Source: Tetrastigma voinierianum
Lineage: Eukaryota; Streptophyta; Magnoliopsida; Vitales; Vitaceae
Length of the DNA stretch: 64,000 nucleotides
NCBI GenBank assembly: GCA_016808115.1
Contig: JAEQBH010001372.1
Location: forward strand, 186,001-250,000
Reading direction: 5' to 3'
Part shown: one piece after another, positions 11,520-21,699 of the stretch
Layout: every line of letters starts with the position of its first letter
Numbering within the stretch: the stretch's first letter is position 1
The notes under the pieces: model-generated
The model's database searches: none
What the model was told of the DNA's origin: nothing
What the model saw: the letters and a program-made list of their open reading frames with translations, nothing else
Position numbers and translations under genes: made by a program

Positions 11520-12610
11520 AATTTTCGGATTTCCATCGTAATTTTGATATTGGAAAAAGTATGACGATTATTAATCATATGATTAGAGGCTCCGGAGTCA
11601 AAATACCATGGCTTAGAAGAAACTTTATGATTACACGAGGCCCTAAAAGCGATAAACGAAGAAAGGATCATCTGTTGTACCATTTGAAGTGGCGTGGTCG
11701 GGTTGCTAAAGAGTGCTAGGAAGTACCAGAAGCAGCAATGGGACAAGTAGCAGGCAATGCAACAGAACTAGAGGCAGTAGTGGAGGCATGATAAATAGTA
11801 TCCTGCTTCCTTTCAGGGAGAATGGGACAAGCACAGATGATATGACCCTATTTCTTGTAGTAGTTACAGAACTTCTTGGGACAATCCGAAGCCCGATATA
11901 TTTGAAAGCTTTGACTAAATGTTTTAGACTGACACGCGTAATCTCTACGTATGTCTCCTTGTCTTTGCATAAGCTACATAAATAGGTGCACTAGCAGTGG
12001 CAGATGTTCCATGGTAACTGATAGCGTCTGTTGCTCCTCACGAAGAAGTTCACTCAAAACGAGCATCCGAGAGATGGGACGGATGGCGGTTCATCGGATT
12101 AGACGTGTAATTCTAAAGTGAGATTCGTAGCTTCATCAGAATTGATCTAAACTGTGTTGGCATGCACTTCTCGGATAGTAGAGAGAGTTGCAATGGGAAC
12201 ATTAGCATAAACAATGTTGCAATAGTCAGCCCAAAGAGTTTGAAAACCAGAAAAATATTCCTCAATAGAGAGACTGTCTTGTGTGAAATTAACCCGTCCT
12301 TACTCAGTAAATTGTTTATGAGTTGTCTTGATTGTAAACTGTGTTAAGATAAGTCAACATAGCAACAACTGTTTTTAAGGCCTCAAATTGAGAACAAGGT
12401 GAGACTCCAGTAGAGGCAGTCATAGCTTAGAGCATCATGAACACTTATACAAAGCCTGGCACCTTGAGGTGCGGGAACACTCCCATCAATATGACCCCAC
12501 AATTCTTTTCCTTTGACAAATAATTTAAATTGGAACTCCCAAGCCAAATAATTTTTACCAGTAAATCGAATAGGGAATGATTCAAACTTTTTCGATGACA
12601 TGATGCGACA
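11520..12610 (-). pseudogene. Copia gag and aspartic protease
   Basis: Gag starts near 12600 with MSSKKFESFPIRFTGKNYLA, a typical copia gag N-terminus. A zinc-knuckle relic (CNYY...GHIICAC, one Cys replaced) lies near 11830-11860. The protease motif WYFDSGASNHM is at about 11580-11605, with the DSG triad intact. Stops and shifts separate the parts. Confidence 0.75.
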
Positions 12611-12926
12611 AGAGACGAAGAATATCCCACCATAAAATTGTTGCTTGCACATCTTGTAGAGAAAGAAACACAAACAAACACCACGAAAAACCATATTGCA
12701 AAGTGAAAAATACATAAACCGGGAGGCAGAAAGTGCTCATTCTTTAAAAAGCTAGTGAAAAAAGGCACCTTTAAAATAAGAAAGGTGAACACTTGATTTA
12801 CGAGGAAACGAGAACACCGAGAAATTCACGTGGGTTCCACTAGATGGAACCAGAGTGCGCCAAACAAGAGACACCCACAAAGCCAAAAGAAAAATTATTT
12901 GAACAGACCAAAAATCAAGAACCTGG

Positions 12927-12938
12927 GCTCTGATACCA
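12927..12938 (-). other. Primer-binding site of the copia element
   Basis: On the minus strand the 12 bases after the 5' LTR are TGGTATCAGAGC, complementary to the 3' end of plant initiator methionine tRNA. Confidence 0.85.
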
Positions 12939-13131
12939 TGTCAAAATACTAGATAACAAAAAAATACGAAGAGAGATTTTAGAAAAGTTCTCCCATGATT
13001 AAGTGATGTCACGCCATACATGTAGTTTCATTATCTAGTCTTTAGCATCTATACATGATGAATAAATATATATCATTCAATAATAAGATTACAATTGTAA
13101 ACTCAACTAAAGATGTATATGGTAGTGTAAA
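12939..13131 (-). repeat. Copia 5' LTR
   Basis: Begins TGTCAAAATACTAG immediately beside the primer-binding site. The outer end is blurred near 13130. It shares AGAGATTTTxGAAAAGTTCT and TTTAGCATCTATACATG with the other LTR. Confidence 0.8.
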
Positions 13132-13577
13132 CCAGATGTGACTGTTTTGGTTCATTTAGCCTGAATGCTCTTCTCACTTTTTATTGTATATATTGTTGGT
13201 TTTAATAATGTGAATCAAGCATAATCTCTTCAAAAATTATACCCTTTGTTTCTTAGTTTAAAAAGGTAGAAATAACACAATTTTGAAATCTAGGTACATT
13301 AAAACCAAAATTCTTGTAGCATAGCAATCAAGTATAGGATTCATAATTCTCAATGATGTGCAGTAATAGCAAAAGAAAACCATATATCTTATTTCCTTCA
13401 GGTGTTTAAACATGATGGATCATGTTTAAGTTCACATTTAAAGCTCAGATTTGTTGTTATGAAGATTAAATTCTGTAGTAATGTTTGTGCTGCATCAATG
13501 ACATTGACCAAGCATTTCGGACAAAAAAGAGAAAAAAAAAAAATGAATGAAGGGAAAACCAAATGAAGATATCTGAC
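13132..13577. other. CPPM intron, 5' part
   Basis: AT-rich, no feature recognised; bounded by the copia 5' LTR and the donor at 13577. Confidence 0.5.
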
Positions 13578-13700
13578 CTGCATTGCTCGAATAGATACCC
13601 CCATCAAGGAGAGTGGATAAGCAGCAATTTTAAATCCAACATCCTCAAGTTCAGTGGGATTGAGTATTGGTGTTTTCCCCCCTCCTTCAAGCAAATTAGC
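13578..13700 (-). pseudogene. CPPM-like exon (41 codons, intact frame)
   Basis: Acceptor TAG before 13700 and donor CAG|GTCAGA at 13577. Encodes ANLLEGGGKTPILNPTELED, VGFKIAAYPLSLMGVSIRAM and a final Q, the typical C-terminal barrel strand and helix. Phase 0 at both ends fits its neighbours. Confidence 0.85.
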
Positions 13701-14547
13701 CTACAGATAGGAGAGCTTTCTCAGCAATTCTGTAGTCAAATCCTCAGCTTTTGTTTACAATAGATTTATCAACTAAAAAGTTGCCAACCAATTTATAAAA
13801 TACCAAGATCTTTGGCAATAACAACTACCATTAAAATCAGTCCAGTCCAGTGTAATAATATGACTTAACACTTTCCATGTTGCCAACCACATAGCAATTG
13901 TATCCGTATGCACAAGTAAACGGAAGACTTAAAAGTAAAAGCAAACAGAGTTAAACATAGTAAGAACTTTGGGTTAATGGAAGATTTTTTAAAGTAAGAT
14001 TGTTTAAAGTAAAAGCAGACAAAGTTAAACATAGGAAGAACTGAAGAACTTTGAGTTACTGGTCTGAATTGCCAAAGTTCCCATGTAAATACTGGACAAA
14101 CTATTAAACAGCATGTTAAATTGTTGAGCTTATCATTAGAAAATGAAGAATAAGCCTTATTCAGCACAATGCTGGAAAATTTGTCCTCACATAAGAGGCA
14201 ACATTTGGGAAAATGGAAAATAAATGTATAAAAAATATAAGCATTCAAAATTTAGTGCTGATACAAATGAGAAAACGTATACAAGAGACATCAAGCATGA
14301 AAGGAAAATACCTAATATTTTTACAAGTGACATTCAAGTGACAAGCAAAATACACAACTAATAGAAATATTATTAGATTCTTTAACAAATGAAGACCTAA
14401 TTGTGCAAATAATATAATAGCAAAATGCAAATTTTCAGGGGCATATATATAAATATATGTGTATGTGTATATATATAGATTCTTTATAAGACTTTTATTG
14501 GTCAACACTTGGTGTTAAATCAAAGGAAAGAAACAAAAGAAATGTAC
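13701..14547. other. CPPM intron
   Basis: AT-rich intron with TA/TGTA stretches around 14440-14475; no coding or structural element recognised. Confidence 0.6.
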
Positions 14548-14811
14548 CATTTTTGGAACAGAAGAAGCAATCTCACAAAAGGCCTTCATCTCTTCTCTTG
14601 AAGCAAGTGCATCAATGAGAAGGACATCTGCTCCAACATCAGCAAAAGTCTGTGATCTCCAGAGTGATTCATCAAAAGACACTGCTTGACGAGAGTCAGT
14701 TCGTGCTATGATAACAATGTCAGAACCACTCTCTTTATGAGCGTCAATGGTTGCTTTTATCCTCATCACTGCTTCATCCCTAGGCACGACTTTCCTACCG
14801 CGTGTATGACC
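14548..14811 (-). pseudogene. CPPM-like exon (88 codons, intact frame)
   Basis: Acceptor CTCAG|GGTCAT at 14812 and donor ATG|GTACAT at 14547 bound GHTRGRKVVPRDEAVMRIKA, then ESGSDIVIIARTDSRQAV and FADVGADVLLIDALASREEM. The ARTD motif and the ADVLxIDA strand are family hallmarks. This exon shows no lesion. Confidence 0.85.
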
Positions 14812-15323
14812 CTGAGCTTTTAGAGTTTTGTGGGTAGAGCATCATATCATAAGCTAAAGTTTAAACATGTTCTGAAAACTATGTATGTATATATTATACT
14901 TGTCAAAAGACAAAAGTTATGCATATGTTTGTTCCTTTTAGTAATTAGAAAATAATGAACAAAATGGTATGTCTGACAAAATTGGGTGTGGAGGAAGAAA
15001 GCATACTTCTGATTCCAAAAGCTTAAGTTATTAATGAAAACAATCAGTTCAATTTAAAGAATAGGTTGTTTTTTTATATATATAATAAAAGGACAAGAAC
15101 AGTGATCACAAAGGTAGACCATTTGATGTGATGCTAACCCATTTAAACTAAAAAGTTCTCAAAAGAACTTTAAATCCCAAGTAAAAATTCATAATAATCT
15201 AGTCTCTTATGTCACAGGTTTTACTTGAAATAATATAAAGTCCCAAGTCTTACAAAACAAAGAACATAAAGCTAAAGTTCATTTTAGTGCCCCTAATTAG
15301 GTTAATTTGTCCATACATTCATA

Positions 15324-15381
<58 letters not shown>

Positions 15382-15547
15382 GATAGATTCCTAGCATAAA
15401 TGAAGATTAACAAGAGTATAAATGAAAACTAATAAGAGCATAAAAAAATTACTCATTAAGCCCAGTTAGATTTGCAACCATCAATCTCTGCTGCCACCTT
15501 AAGTTATAGGCACAACAATTTAGGCAAGTGCTTCCCCTTTTCGAGTT
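14812..15547. other. CPPM intron segment with (AT)n microsatellite
   Basis: AT-rich. A perfect AT dinucleotide run lies at 15328-15379 (about 26 units). No domain seen. Confidence 0.6.
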
Positions 15548-16198
15548 TGTAAAGAGAGAAGGAATTCTCGTATTTCATTCAATTAGAATACATGTCTATA
15601 CATATATTTATATGTGAAAGAAGATAATAGAAAAGGATAAAAAATAAGAAAAAAATAAAAAAATAAAGATAAGAATAAAATAAAAATAAAAGAGGAAAAG
15701 AATAACTATAGGATAATATGTGATACTCAACACTCCCCCTCAAGCTGGAGCATATAAGTTACATACACCAAGTTTGTTACAAAAGTACTTAATCATGTAC
15801 TTAATCCTATCCAATGGATAGATTTGGGGGGTTCAAATAGTACCAAAAAATGAGACACGGTTGTCGGATGGAGTACGGAATGAGACATGGTTGTCAGATG
15901 GGTTGTCGGAATTAACTACAAAGCTAAACCCTAACCCTAATCTCTCTAATCTCTTTATGGCTCTGATACCATGTAAAAAGAGAAAGAATTCTCGTATTTC
16001 ATTCAATTAGAATACCTGTGTATACACATATTTATATGTGAAAGAAGATAATAGAAAAGGAAACAAAATAAGAATAAAATGCAATTATAAAAAGATAAGA
16101 ATAAAATAAAAATAAAAAAGGAAAAGAATAATGAAGAATAACTATAGAATCATATGTGATACTCAACAATCTAATAAAAAAAAATGTGATACTCAACA
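15548..16198 (-). mobile_element. TRIM-like miniature LTR retrotransposon
   Basis: A 651-bp element with two direct LTRs: 15548-15732 (185 bp, TG...CA) and 15972-16198 (227 bp). The second contains a 30-bp duplication of its own end, with ATGTGATACTCAACA repeated. On the minus strand the 5' LTR is followed at once by TGGTATCAGAGCC (initiator Met tRNA primer site, 15959-15971) and the 3' LTR is preceded by the polypurine tract GAGGGGGAG (15733-15741). The 239-bp interior codes for nothing. Flanking 5-mers GAGTT (15543-15547) and AAGTT (16199-16203) match at four of five positions, a plausible target duplication. Size and layout fit TRIMs, which depend on other copia elements for mobility. It sits in a CPPM intron. 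Confidence 0.85.
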
Positions 16199-17064
16199 AA
16201 GTTCAATCTTCTGTTGAACACAATATAGGTCCACTGACAACGTAGTCATCAAAACAATCTCCTAAGAAATCTCAGTTTCCTTGTCATACTAGTGAGCACA
16301 CCCCTCAATCACAAGTGAAAGGCAAACCTTAATTTTAACCACTCACTAGTTGCAATCAGGGATAGAATAAAGTATAAACACGTTACATTTACTTCACTTC
16401 TCTATATCATTTAAAGTTGTTCAGCTTGCTTGACTCTGCAACTTTGAGTTTGAAATATTCTCTCGAGTAAGGAGCAGGGGTTTAAGGATACACATCCCAG
16501 GATTCCTAACACCAGACAAAGAGATTTGGGGCCTGGTTGGTTCTTCTTTTTAAAGACTGTTCTTGAGAACAGTTTTTGAAAACACAGATAACACAATTTT
16601 GTTATTCTCCGAAAACTATTCTTATTATATGAATTTAGTGTTTTCTATGTTCTTTGTGTTTTTCAGAACAAAAAAAAAAAAAAAAACTGGGAACCAAACA
16701 TGTTCTCCATGATTTATTTGTTCTCTTTGTTTTAGAGAATAGAAAACAATTTTCAAAACTGTAACCAAATACGCCCTTGGTTGTACTTCACCTATCTACC
16801 TCACTATTCCAATGTGCACATACCATGGTGCTCAATCAAGAGCCAAAAGGAACAATCTTACACAATCAATTGCCTCTCATCAATATCATGTGCTTGTTAA
16901 ATAGCTTTTCCATATCTTCTTTCTCAAAGTTCAAGGATATAATAGCATGTCTATTTCTCTATGTGATTTTGGTCTAAGAACCTGCATTCCCATCTGTTGC
17001 CTTGATTTCAAAGAATTCTTTGCCGATGATGCAAAAAGTAGGACCTTCCATAGTCTTCAGTTCC

Positions 17065-17095
<31 letters not shown>

Positions 17096-17467
17096 ATTAT
17101 ATATGATTAAAGTTTTTTTTATTTGATTAATAAACCTCTAAATATCCACACTAGGCATTGATCTTAGACAAGGTCTTCGTTGAATCAGACTCCTAAGCTT
17201 GTGTCTGCATCCTGCAACCACACTTTAACTAGTATAACATTTTACATTAGTGAGAACCAATTCTGAAATAATACTGAAAGAAATATGATAACCAGTACCA
17301 AGAACTCCACATTAATCATGAGTAAAAACTAAGTAGCCACAAACTTGATGAGTGTGATTGTGTGTGTGAGAGAGAGAGAGAGAGCAAATTGACGATAAAT
17401 GAGAAAGATAGAGACAACGTTAGTGAAGGAACTAGTGATGAATATCAATTTTTCGATGATATCAACT
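16199..17467. other. CPPM intron with a MITE and GT/AT microsatellites
   Basis: Besides the MITE at 16528-16777 and an (AT)(GT) run at 17065-17094, the minus strand of about 16985-17055 reads as an open stretch (EGPTFCIIGKEFFEIKATDG) that looks exon-like. I cannot assign it to any family. The missing VSPK-type CPPM segment was not found here. Confidence 0.4.
16528..16777. mobile_element. hAT-like MITE
   Basis: The ends are imperfect inverted repeats: GGGCCTGGTTGGTT on the left, and the complement of AACCAAATACGCCC on the right. The interior is an inverted set of GAACAGTTTTTGAAAACA / GTTTTAGAGAATAG motifs with a poly-A run. About 250 bp, non-coding. A related fragment recurs at 22741-22870. 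An 8-bp target duplication is not evident. Confidence 0.55.
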
Positions 17468-17678
17468 TTGATCTTCAAGAAAGATCACTACAAAGCCAAC
17501 TCAAATAGCATCTTTGATAGTTCTCTGAACATTCATTGCATTCCCATATCCATTATCCCCATCCACAATGATGGGAATTGACACAGCTTCGATGATCTGT
17601 CGCCCTTGGTCCATCATTTCTCCAAAGGAAATGAGACCACATATGGCAAGCCCAATCTAACAGCCGATATTGAAAACC
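17468..17678 (-). pseudogene. CPPM-like exon with metal-binding motif, frameshift and stop
   Basis: Acceptor CATTAG precedes GFSISAVRLGLP. One G is missing near 17640, so the frame shifts and then reads ISFGEMMDQGRQIIEAVSIP and DGDNGYGNAMNVQRT. The DxDxG motif that coordinates Mg2+ in this superfamily is intact. TGA at 17501-17503 interrupts the next helix. The exon ends around LEDQ near 17468; the usual V-S-P-K-x-C residues expected before GHT are not found here. Confidence 0.78.
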
Positions 17679-19503
17679 CTAATGAAAGCACAAAACATAA
17701 ATAATTTTTTGACAAGTAAGCAAAAGAAATTTGCACATTAAAGCTAGCGTAATTTATAAATTTGTCCATCTGAGTAAACCGCTCAACAAGAACACCTTTG
17801 AACAATAACTCCCAACAAAATAAAATTTGTGAAGTTCAAAGTCCTTCTCAAACCAGTTTCGGAATAACCCTTACGATAGCTCATCTTAAAATCAATTCCA
17901 GTTAAGGCATATTATTCTATAGGGTTATCCAAAAATGTATCAATGATTATTAAATTCAAACCAAGACTTTAAAAGAGATAAATTCAAACTAAAATATTGA
18001 TCCATTGACTTTCGTTATTGTGTTTTGGGATCATGTGATAAGGAACAATCATAGTCCCACAACAAACATATCCCTCTGGAGTAAATGGATACGAAAAAAA
18101 TTAAATCCCAATGCTATAAAATATAAACAATCAACTTATTGAAAAAGAAACAAGGAAAACAATCATCTCCAACTCTGTTTGGCCCTTAAACCAGGCAGTA
18201 TGTTTGAACCATGCAAGATCGAAACATTTGTAATCAGAATAAACCAAATTCACATTATATGTTCTAGGCATGAAATCAAGAAGCGATTTTAGGATGTGTA
18301 ACAATGATCCCTGCCTGGATTATGGCGTCATTGTCATGGCCTAGAGGTAAGGGTGAGCACCAAGATGTGTGGAAGAGGGGCATGGTCTCAGATTCAGTTC
18401 CTCCCACAAGGAATCCTTGGATTACTTAGTGATATATAGCTGGTGGTACGATGGGAGTCACCCTTGGTTTTGGTAACCATGGGCAGGCCTGAAGGACCCA
18501 ACCATGATGAGGATCCTTGTTTATTAGTGGAAACAAAAATTGAAACCTTAACATACAAAAACTTTGAATCTAACCTCTTCCATGTTTCTTCTTGAAAAAT
18601 AACCCATTTTAGACAAAAATATTCTACTATATTTCATGTATTTACATTTTCCCTTAAAAAAAAGGGTAATTTTGCAAGAAAACAAGGTCATTTTTATCAA
18701 AATCAAGCTAAAAACTGTTGAAGGGTCAGATTTAAAAAATTGGGTTTCAAAGTGTCATTTATTCAAATCATCATCCTTTTTTTACAAAGAAAAATACAGA
18801 TAGACTTTTACCTTGTTGTGTGTTAGCCACATGCTAAGAGGGTGTTGGTGGGAATGGCTGGCTAACAAAGGGAGATTCTTGCAAGATGGGACAGAAAACT
18901 GGTGCCTGCTAAGAGGAAGGAGCAGTGTCGGCCTTTCAACAAACTAAGGAATGGAATCCCTCGTAGTCAAAAGGAGGGGTTCATCTCCAGGTCATAATAT
19001 TAAGATTTAGAAGGCGTTTTCTTCCCCATCTAGCTTCACAGAATACTTTTGCAATGTAACCCTGCCAACATTCAACTGACACTGACATGGCATCTGAGGT
19101 GGATAATTGTGCAAAGACAGTGGCTCATTTACTGTTCCTATTTTCCTTCTCCTTCCTTTATCATCAATTTCTACTACATTACTACATTTTCTTCATCAAT
19201 TTTATTGTTTATTCTTTTCACAATGTGCATCAGATGGATTTCCCCAAAATCATGCTCCACATTCACAGACCCCAAAAATTAACGAAATCTTATAAGATCC
19301 ATAATATGAAACCACTGACACAAACCAGATAAACAAACAGGGAATCCAATTAAACAATACCCAGTAGTGAAATCCACCAAAGCAAGTAAAATGCACATAC
19401 ATACGAACCAATCAAGCAATATCCATATCGCGAAATCAGTAAAACAACCCACATTATGAAACCACTGAAACATCCACCGAATACAACACACATTGTCACA
19501 TAC
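17679..19503. other. CPPM intron between exon 1 and the DGDNG exon
   Basis: An intron of 1.8 kb holding a SINE candidate (18325-18560). The rest shows no recognisable element. Confidence 0.5.
18325..18560 (+). mobile_element. Candidate tRNA-derived SINE
   Basis: An A-box-like TGGCCTAGAGG (18337-18347) fits the consensus TRGYNNARNNG. GATTCAGTTCC (18391-18401) resembles a B box; together they form a bipartite RNA polymerase III promoter spaced like plant SINEs. The body stands out as GC-richer than the surrounding intron and ends in an A-rich tail (GGAAACAAAAATTGAAACC). No second copy occurs in the window and no target duplication was confirmed. Confidence 0.35.
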
Positions 19504-19570
19504 CGCTAGTAAAACAGTAGTCGAATCCAGCTCTTTCCACAAACTTCGCACTGAGAGCATCGAAACTGAC
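19504..19570 (-). pseudogene. CPPM-like exon 1, 3' piece
   Basis: Encodes FDALSAKFVERAGFDYCFTS ending in AGCG|GTATGTG, a good donor. The dangling G joins the next exon (GG-TTT) to rebuild Gly-Phe-Ser. The 5' edge abuts the LTR at 19573; GTCAGT just before TTC corresponds to the Ala-Cys codons also seen at 21395-21400, suggesting a degenerate target-site duplication. Confidence 0.75.
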
Positions 19571-19572
19571 AA

Positions 19573-21394
19573 TGTAATATCCTAAATTATACCATGAAAG
19601 TTTTATAATATGTTTTGGCTATAATAAAAGTAAATATATATTTTTCCGGAATAAAAATAATACTAAAAATAAAATAAGCAAAAATCTTGAATAAGTTGAA
19701 TTGAGAATAAATAAAAAAAAGAAGGACCAAATGGCAAAAAGGGAAAGTTAAGCCAAATTGGTATTAGACCAAACATGGCATTAAGAAAGTTCATTTTGGT
19801 ATAGAAATTAGGAGCATTCGGATGAAAGAGAAGGGAAGAAAGAGAGAGAGAAAGAGAAGAAGGAGGAGGAAGAAAAGGAAGAAAGAGAGAGGAAGAAGAG
19901 AAGTTCGAAAAGGCAAGGTATGGAATACTAGTAGCAAATCTTGTTTGGAACATCTCCCTTTGTGATGTTTTGGAACCTATAGTGGAAATATTTGTCTAAG
20001 TTGGGTTAGGAAAACCCTAACTCTTCAATACACGTGTATATTGGTTGGTTTAAGTTAGTTTTGAAGTTTTGTTTCGAAATGGTTTGTTTTGGTTAAAAGA
20101 ATTCCGGTGAAAATGGCTAAAACTGGTCATTTTTGCTTTAGCCCGGCACCCCTACGCCTAGGCATAGGAGTGCATTCCTAGGCGTGGAGCTCCGCTGAGC
20201 GAAGATCCTACGCCTGGTGAACTCGAGCAAAATTTTCGAACATTTTTGATGCACTTTGGGGCGACCTCTCCACCTAGGCGTGCACACTTGGGTCTGTTTG
20301 TTTCTCGTCCGTTAATTCTAACAATCTTTCATTGGTCTAATGAGGATCTTAACAAGTGAATGAAAGGGTTCGTACAAGTATAAAAATTATACGAAAAATG
20401 TTATGTGCCTACCATACACCTAAAGCAATCCGGTAGTTGAAGCCCAGACATTGTTTTTGCCCTCATTTATAATGTTTAAATGTGAGTATTCCTTAGTTAA
20501 GGGATGAAAAGATAAATGTGTAATGAAGGCATATAGAAAAACGTATAAATGTCTAAATAATATAAGAATAAAGATGCATGCGGAAATGATAAGAAAATAT
20601 CGCATATGATTTCTAGATAATAATAGTTATTTGGGGATATGAGATATATATTGTAAATGAAATAAAGAAGCGACATGCGCTTAGAACCCTAGTAGAGACC
20701 AGATGGGTGAGGCCTATTAGGGAGAAAAGACTGCATCATAATTGATCAGTTGACCCCGTTTGGGTCATTACAATGTCTTCGGGTCCTTATAGATGGTCAT
20801 TGTCTCGTACAATGTGATGATACGTATACAATGATAAGTACAAGTAGCAAAAATGTAAATGAAAGATGATATGAAATGAAACATGATAAGACGAATAAGT
20901 ATGATATATGTAGAAGCATATCTATAAATGATATGTTTAAAACATGAATAAGCATGTGCATATGTAAATGAATGTTAAATTTATATACAGTTGTCTAAAC
21001 TGTGATGACCCTTATTAGAGGGCGACCACATGTATTATTTCCCACTAAGCTATAAGCTTAGCACGGGTGTTTCATTCGTGTCGTAGAACAATCCACATCA
21101 ACAACCAAGGCCAACACACTATTAGGTGCCCACTGAAGACTTTTTGGTCTATTTTTGTATATGTTTTGCTTTTGTAAGCAATGTAAAAATTTGTATATGT
21201 TGAACACTCCCATTTATGGAGTTTTGAATATATTTTGTAATCCACTACTACAAAATATATTTCAAGTTAAATATTTAATAGTACATGAATGAATAAGTTA
21301 ATGTTATGGTAAAAAGGAAAAGATAGTTACAAGTAAGTGGTATCAGAGCACCCTATGTTAGGGGTGCCCCAAGTTAGATGGTAAAAGAGACATG
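19573..21394 (+). mobile_element. LTR of a gypsy-like retrotransposon inserted in CPPM exon 1
   Basis: Starts TGTAATATCCTAAATTATACC at 19573. It is homologous, in the opposite orientation, to the solo LTR at 28270-31318: both ends and several internal blocks (for example CCCCGTTTGGGTC and TTGAACACTxCCATxTATGG) correspond. Near its 3' end is TGGTATCAGAGC (21341-21352), which looks like an initiator-Met primer site, followed by about 40 bp. This is therefore either an LTR plus a truncated leader or a longer LTR variant; no second LTR is present. The host sequence on each side is CPPM exon 1, with degenerate ACCTAT/GTCAGT flanks. Confidence 0.75.
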
Positions 21395-21466
21395 ATAGGT
21401 AGGGCCCAGGTGAACCCCGGGAGAATCAAGAATCCGGAGGAGCGCCTTGGCGGGAGACTCAGCCAT
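21395..21466 (-). pseudogene. CPPM-like exon 1, 5' piece with start codon
   Basis: ATG at 21466 opens MAESPAKALLRILDSPGVH then LGP, matching the family N-terminus just before the conserved ACFDALSAK stretch. The frame is then lost at the inserted LTR. ACCTAT at 21395-21400 looks like the mutated Ala-Cys codons. Upstream sequence (21467-21690, with a CT run on the minus-strand transcript) would be the 5' UTR, ending at the Mutator-like element. Confidence 0.75.
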
Positions 21467-21699
21467 GGAGAAGGTAAAGAGGAGGAATTCGCCTTGTTTT
21501 TGCTGAAACTCCTAAAGAAGTGGAATTTATGGGCTGATGAAGAAGTCGTTGGAGAGTTGACCCACTTTGAAAATTGAAACAACCAGAGATGGCGATTCAC
21601 CAATCAGGAAAAAGAAAATCAGATATGATGATAATGGAGATGGGTGAGGTGAGGATATGTCCTTCTCTCTCTCTCTCTTTGGATTGAAAATGGAAGGAT

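Larger units (their letters stand above)
8390..13131 (-). mobile_element. Ty1/copia LTR retrotransposon, degenerate, in a CPPM intron
   Basis: About 4.7 kb on the minus strand, with two similar LTRs of about 193 bp. The 5' LTR is followed by a primer site for initiator methionine tRNA (TGGTATCAGAGC, read on minus, 12927-12938). The 3' LTR is preceded by a polypurine tract (GAGGGGGA on minus, 8583-8590). The order gag, protease, integrase, RT, RNase H is diagnostic of Ty1/copia (Pseudoviridae-type). Every domain is interrupted. The flanking 5-bp target duplication is no longer clear. LTR divergence is substantial, so the insertion is old. Antisense to nothing else; it lies in the same orientation as the host gene. 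Confidence 0.9.
7201..21466 (-). pseudogene. CPPM-like gene (PEP mutase/isocitrate lyase family), broken by three insertions
   Basis: Six minus-strand exon pieces together cover most of a plant carboxyvinyl-carboxyphosphonate phosphorylmutase-like protein, a member of the phosphoenolpyruvate mutase/isocitrate lyase TIM-barrel family. In order: 21466-21395 plus 19570-19504 (one exon cut by an LTR), 17678-17468, 14811-14548, 13700-13578 and 7398-7201. Most junctions have good splice signals and matching phases. Recognisable landmarks are FDALSAK, the metal-binding DGDNGYGN, GHTRGRKVV, ARTDSRQA, MLEGGGKTP-like and FEEIKEI. The start ATG at 21466 gives MAESPAKALLRIL without a transit peptide, suggesting a cytosolic isoform. 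Defects: LTR in exon 1, 1-nt deletion near 17640, TGA at 17501-17503, no segment for the catalytic-loop residues that normally precede GHT, and last-intron acceptor AC instead of AG. A functional protein is very unlikely. Family call strong; true substrate in plants is not settled. Confidence 0.85.

Noticed and set aside
15930..15945. Telomere-like CCCTAACCCTAA (also near 5808)
   Set aside because: Only two units, inside a TRIM interior and a spacer; no array.
21341..21352. Primer-binding site proving a full element starting at 19573
   Set aside because: TGGTATCAGAGC is there, but the homologous LTR at 28270-31318 continues past the matching point and no 3' LTR or coding region follows, so I do not claim a full element.
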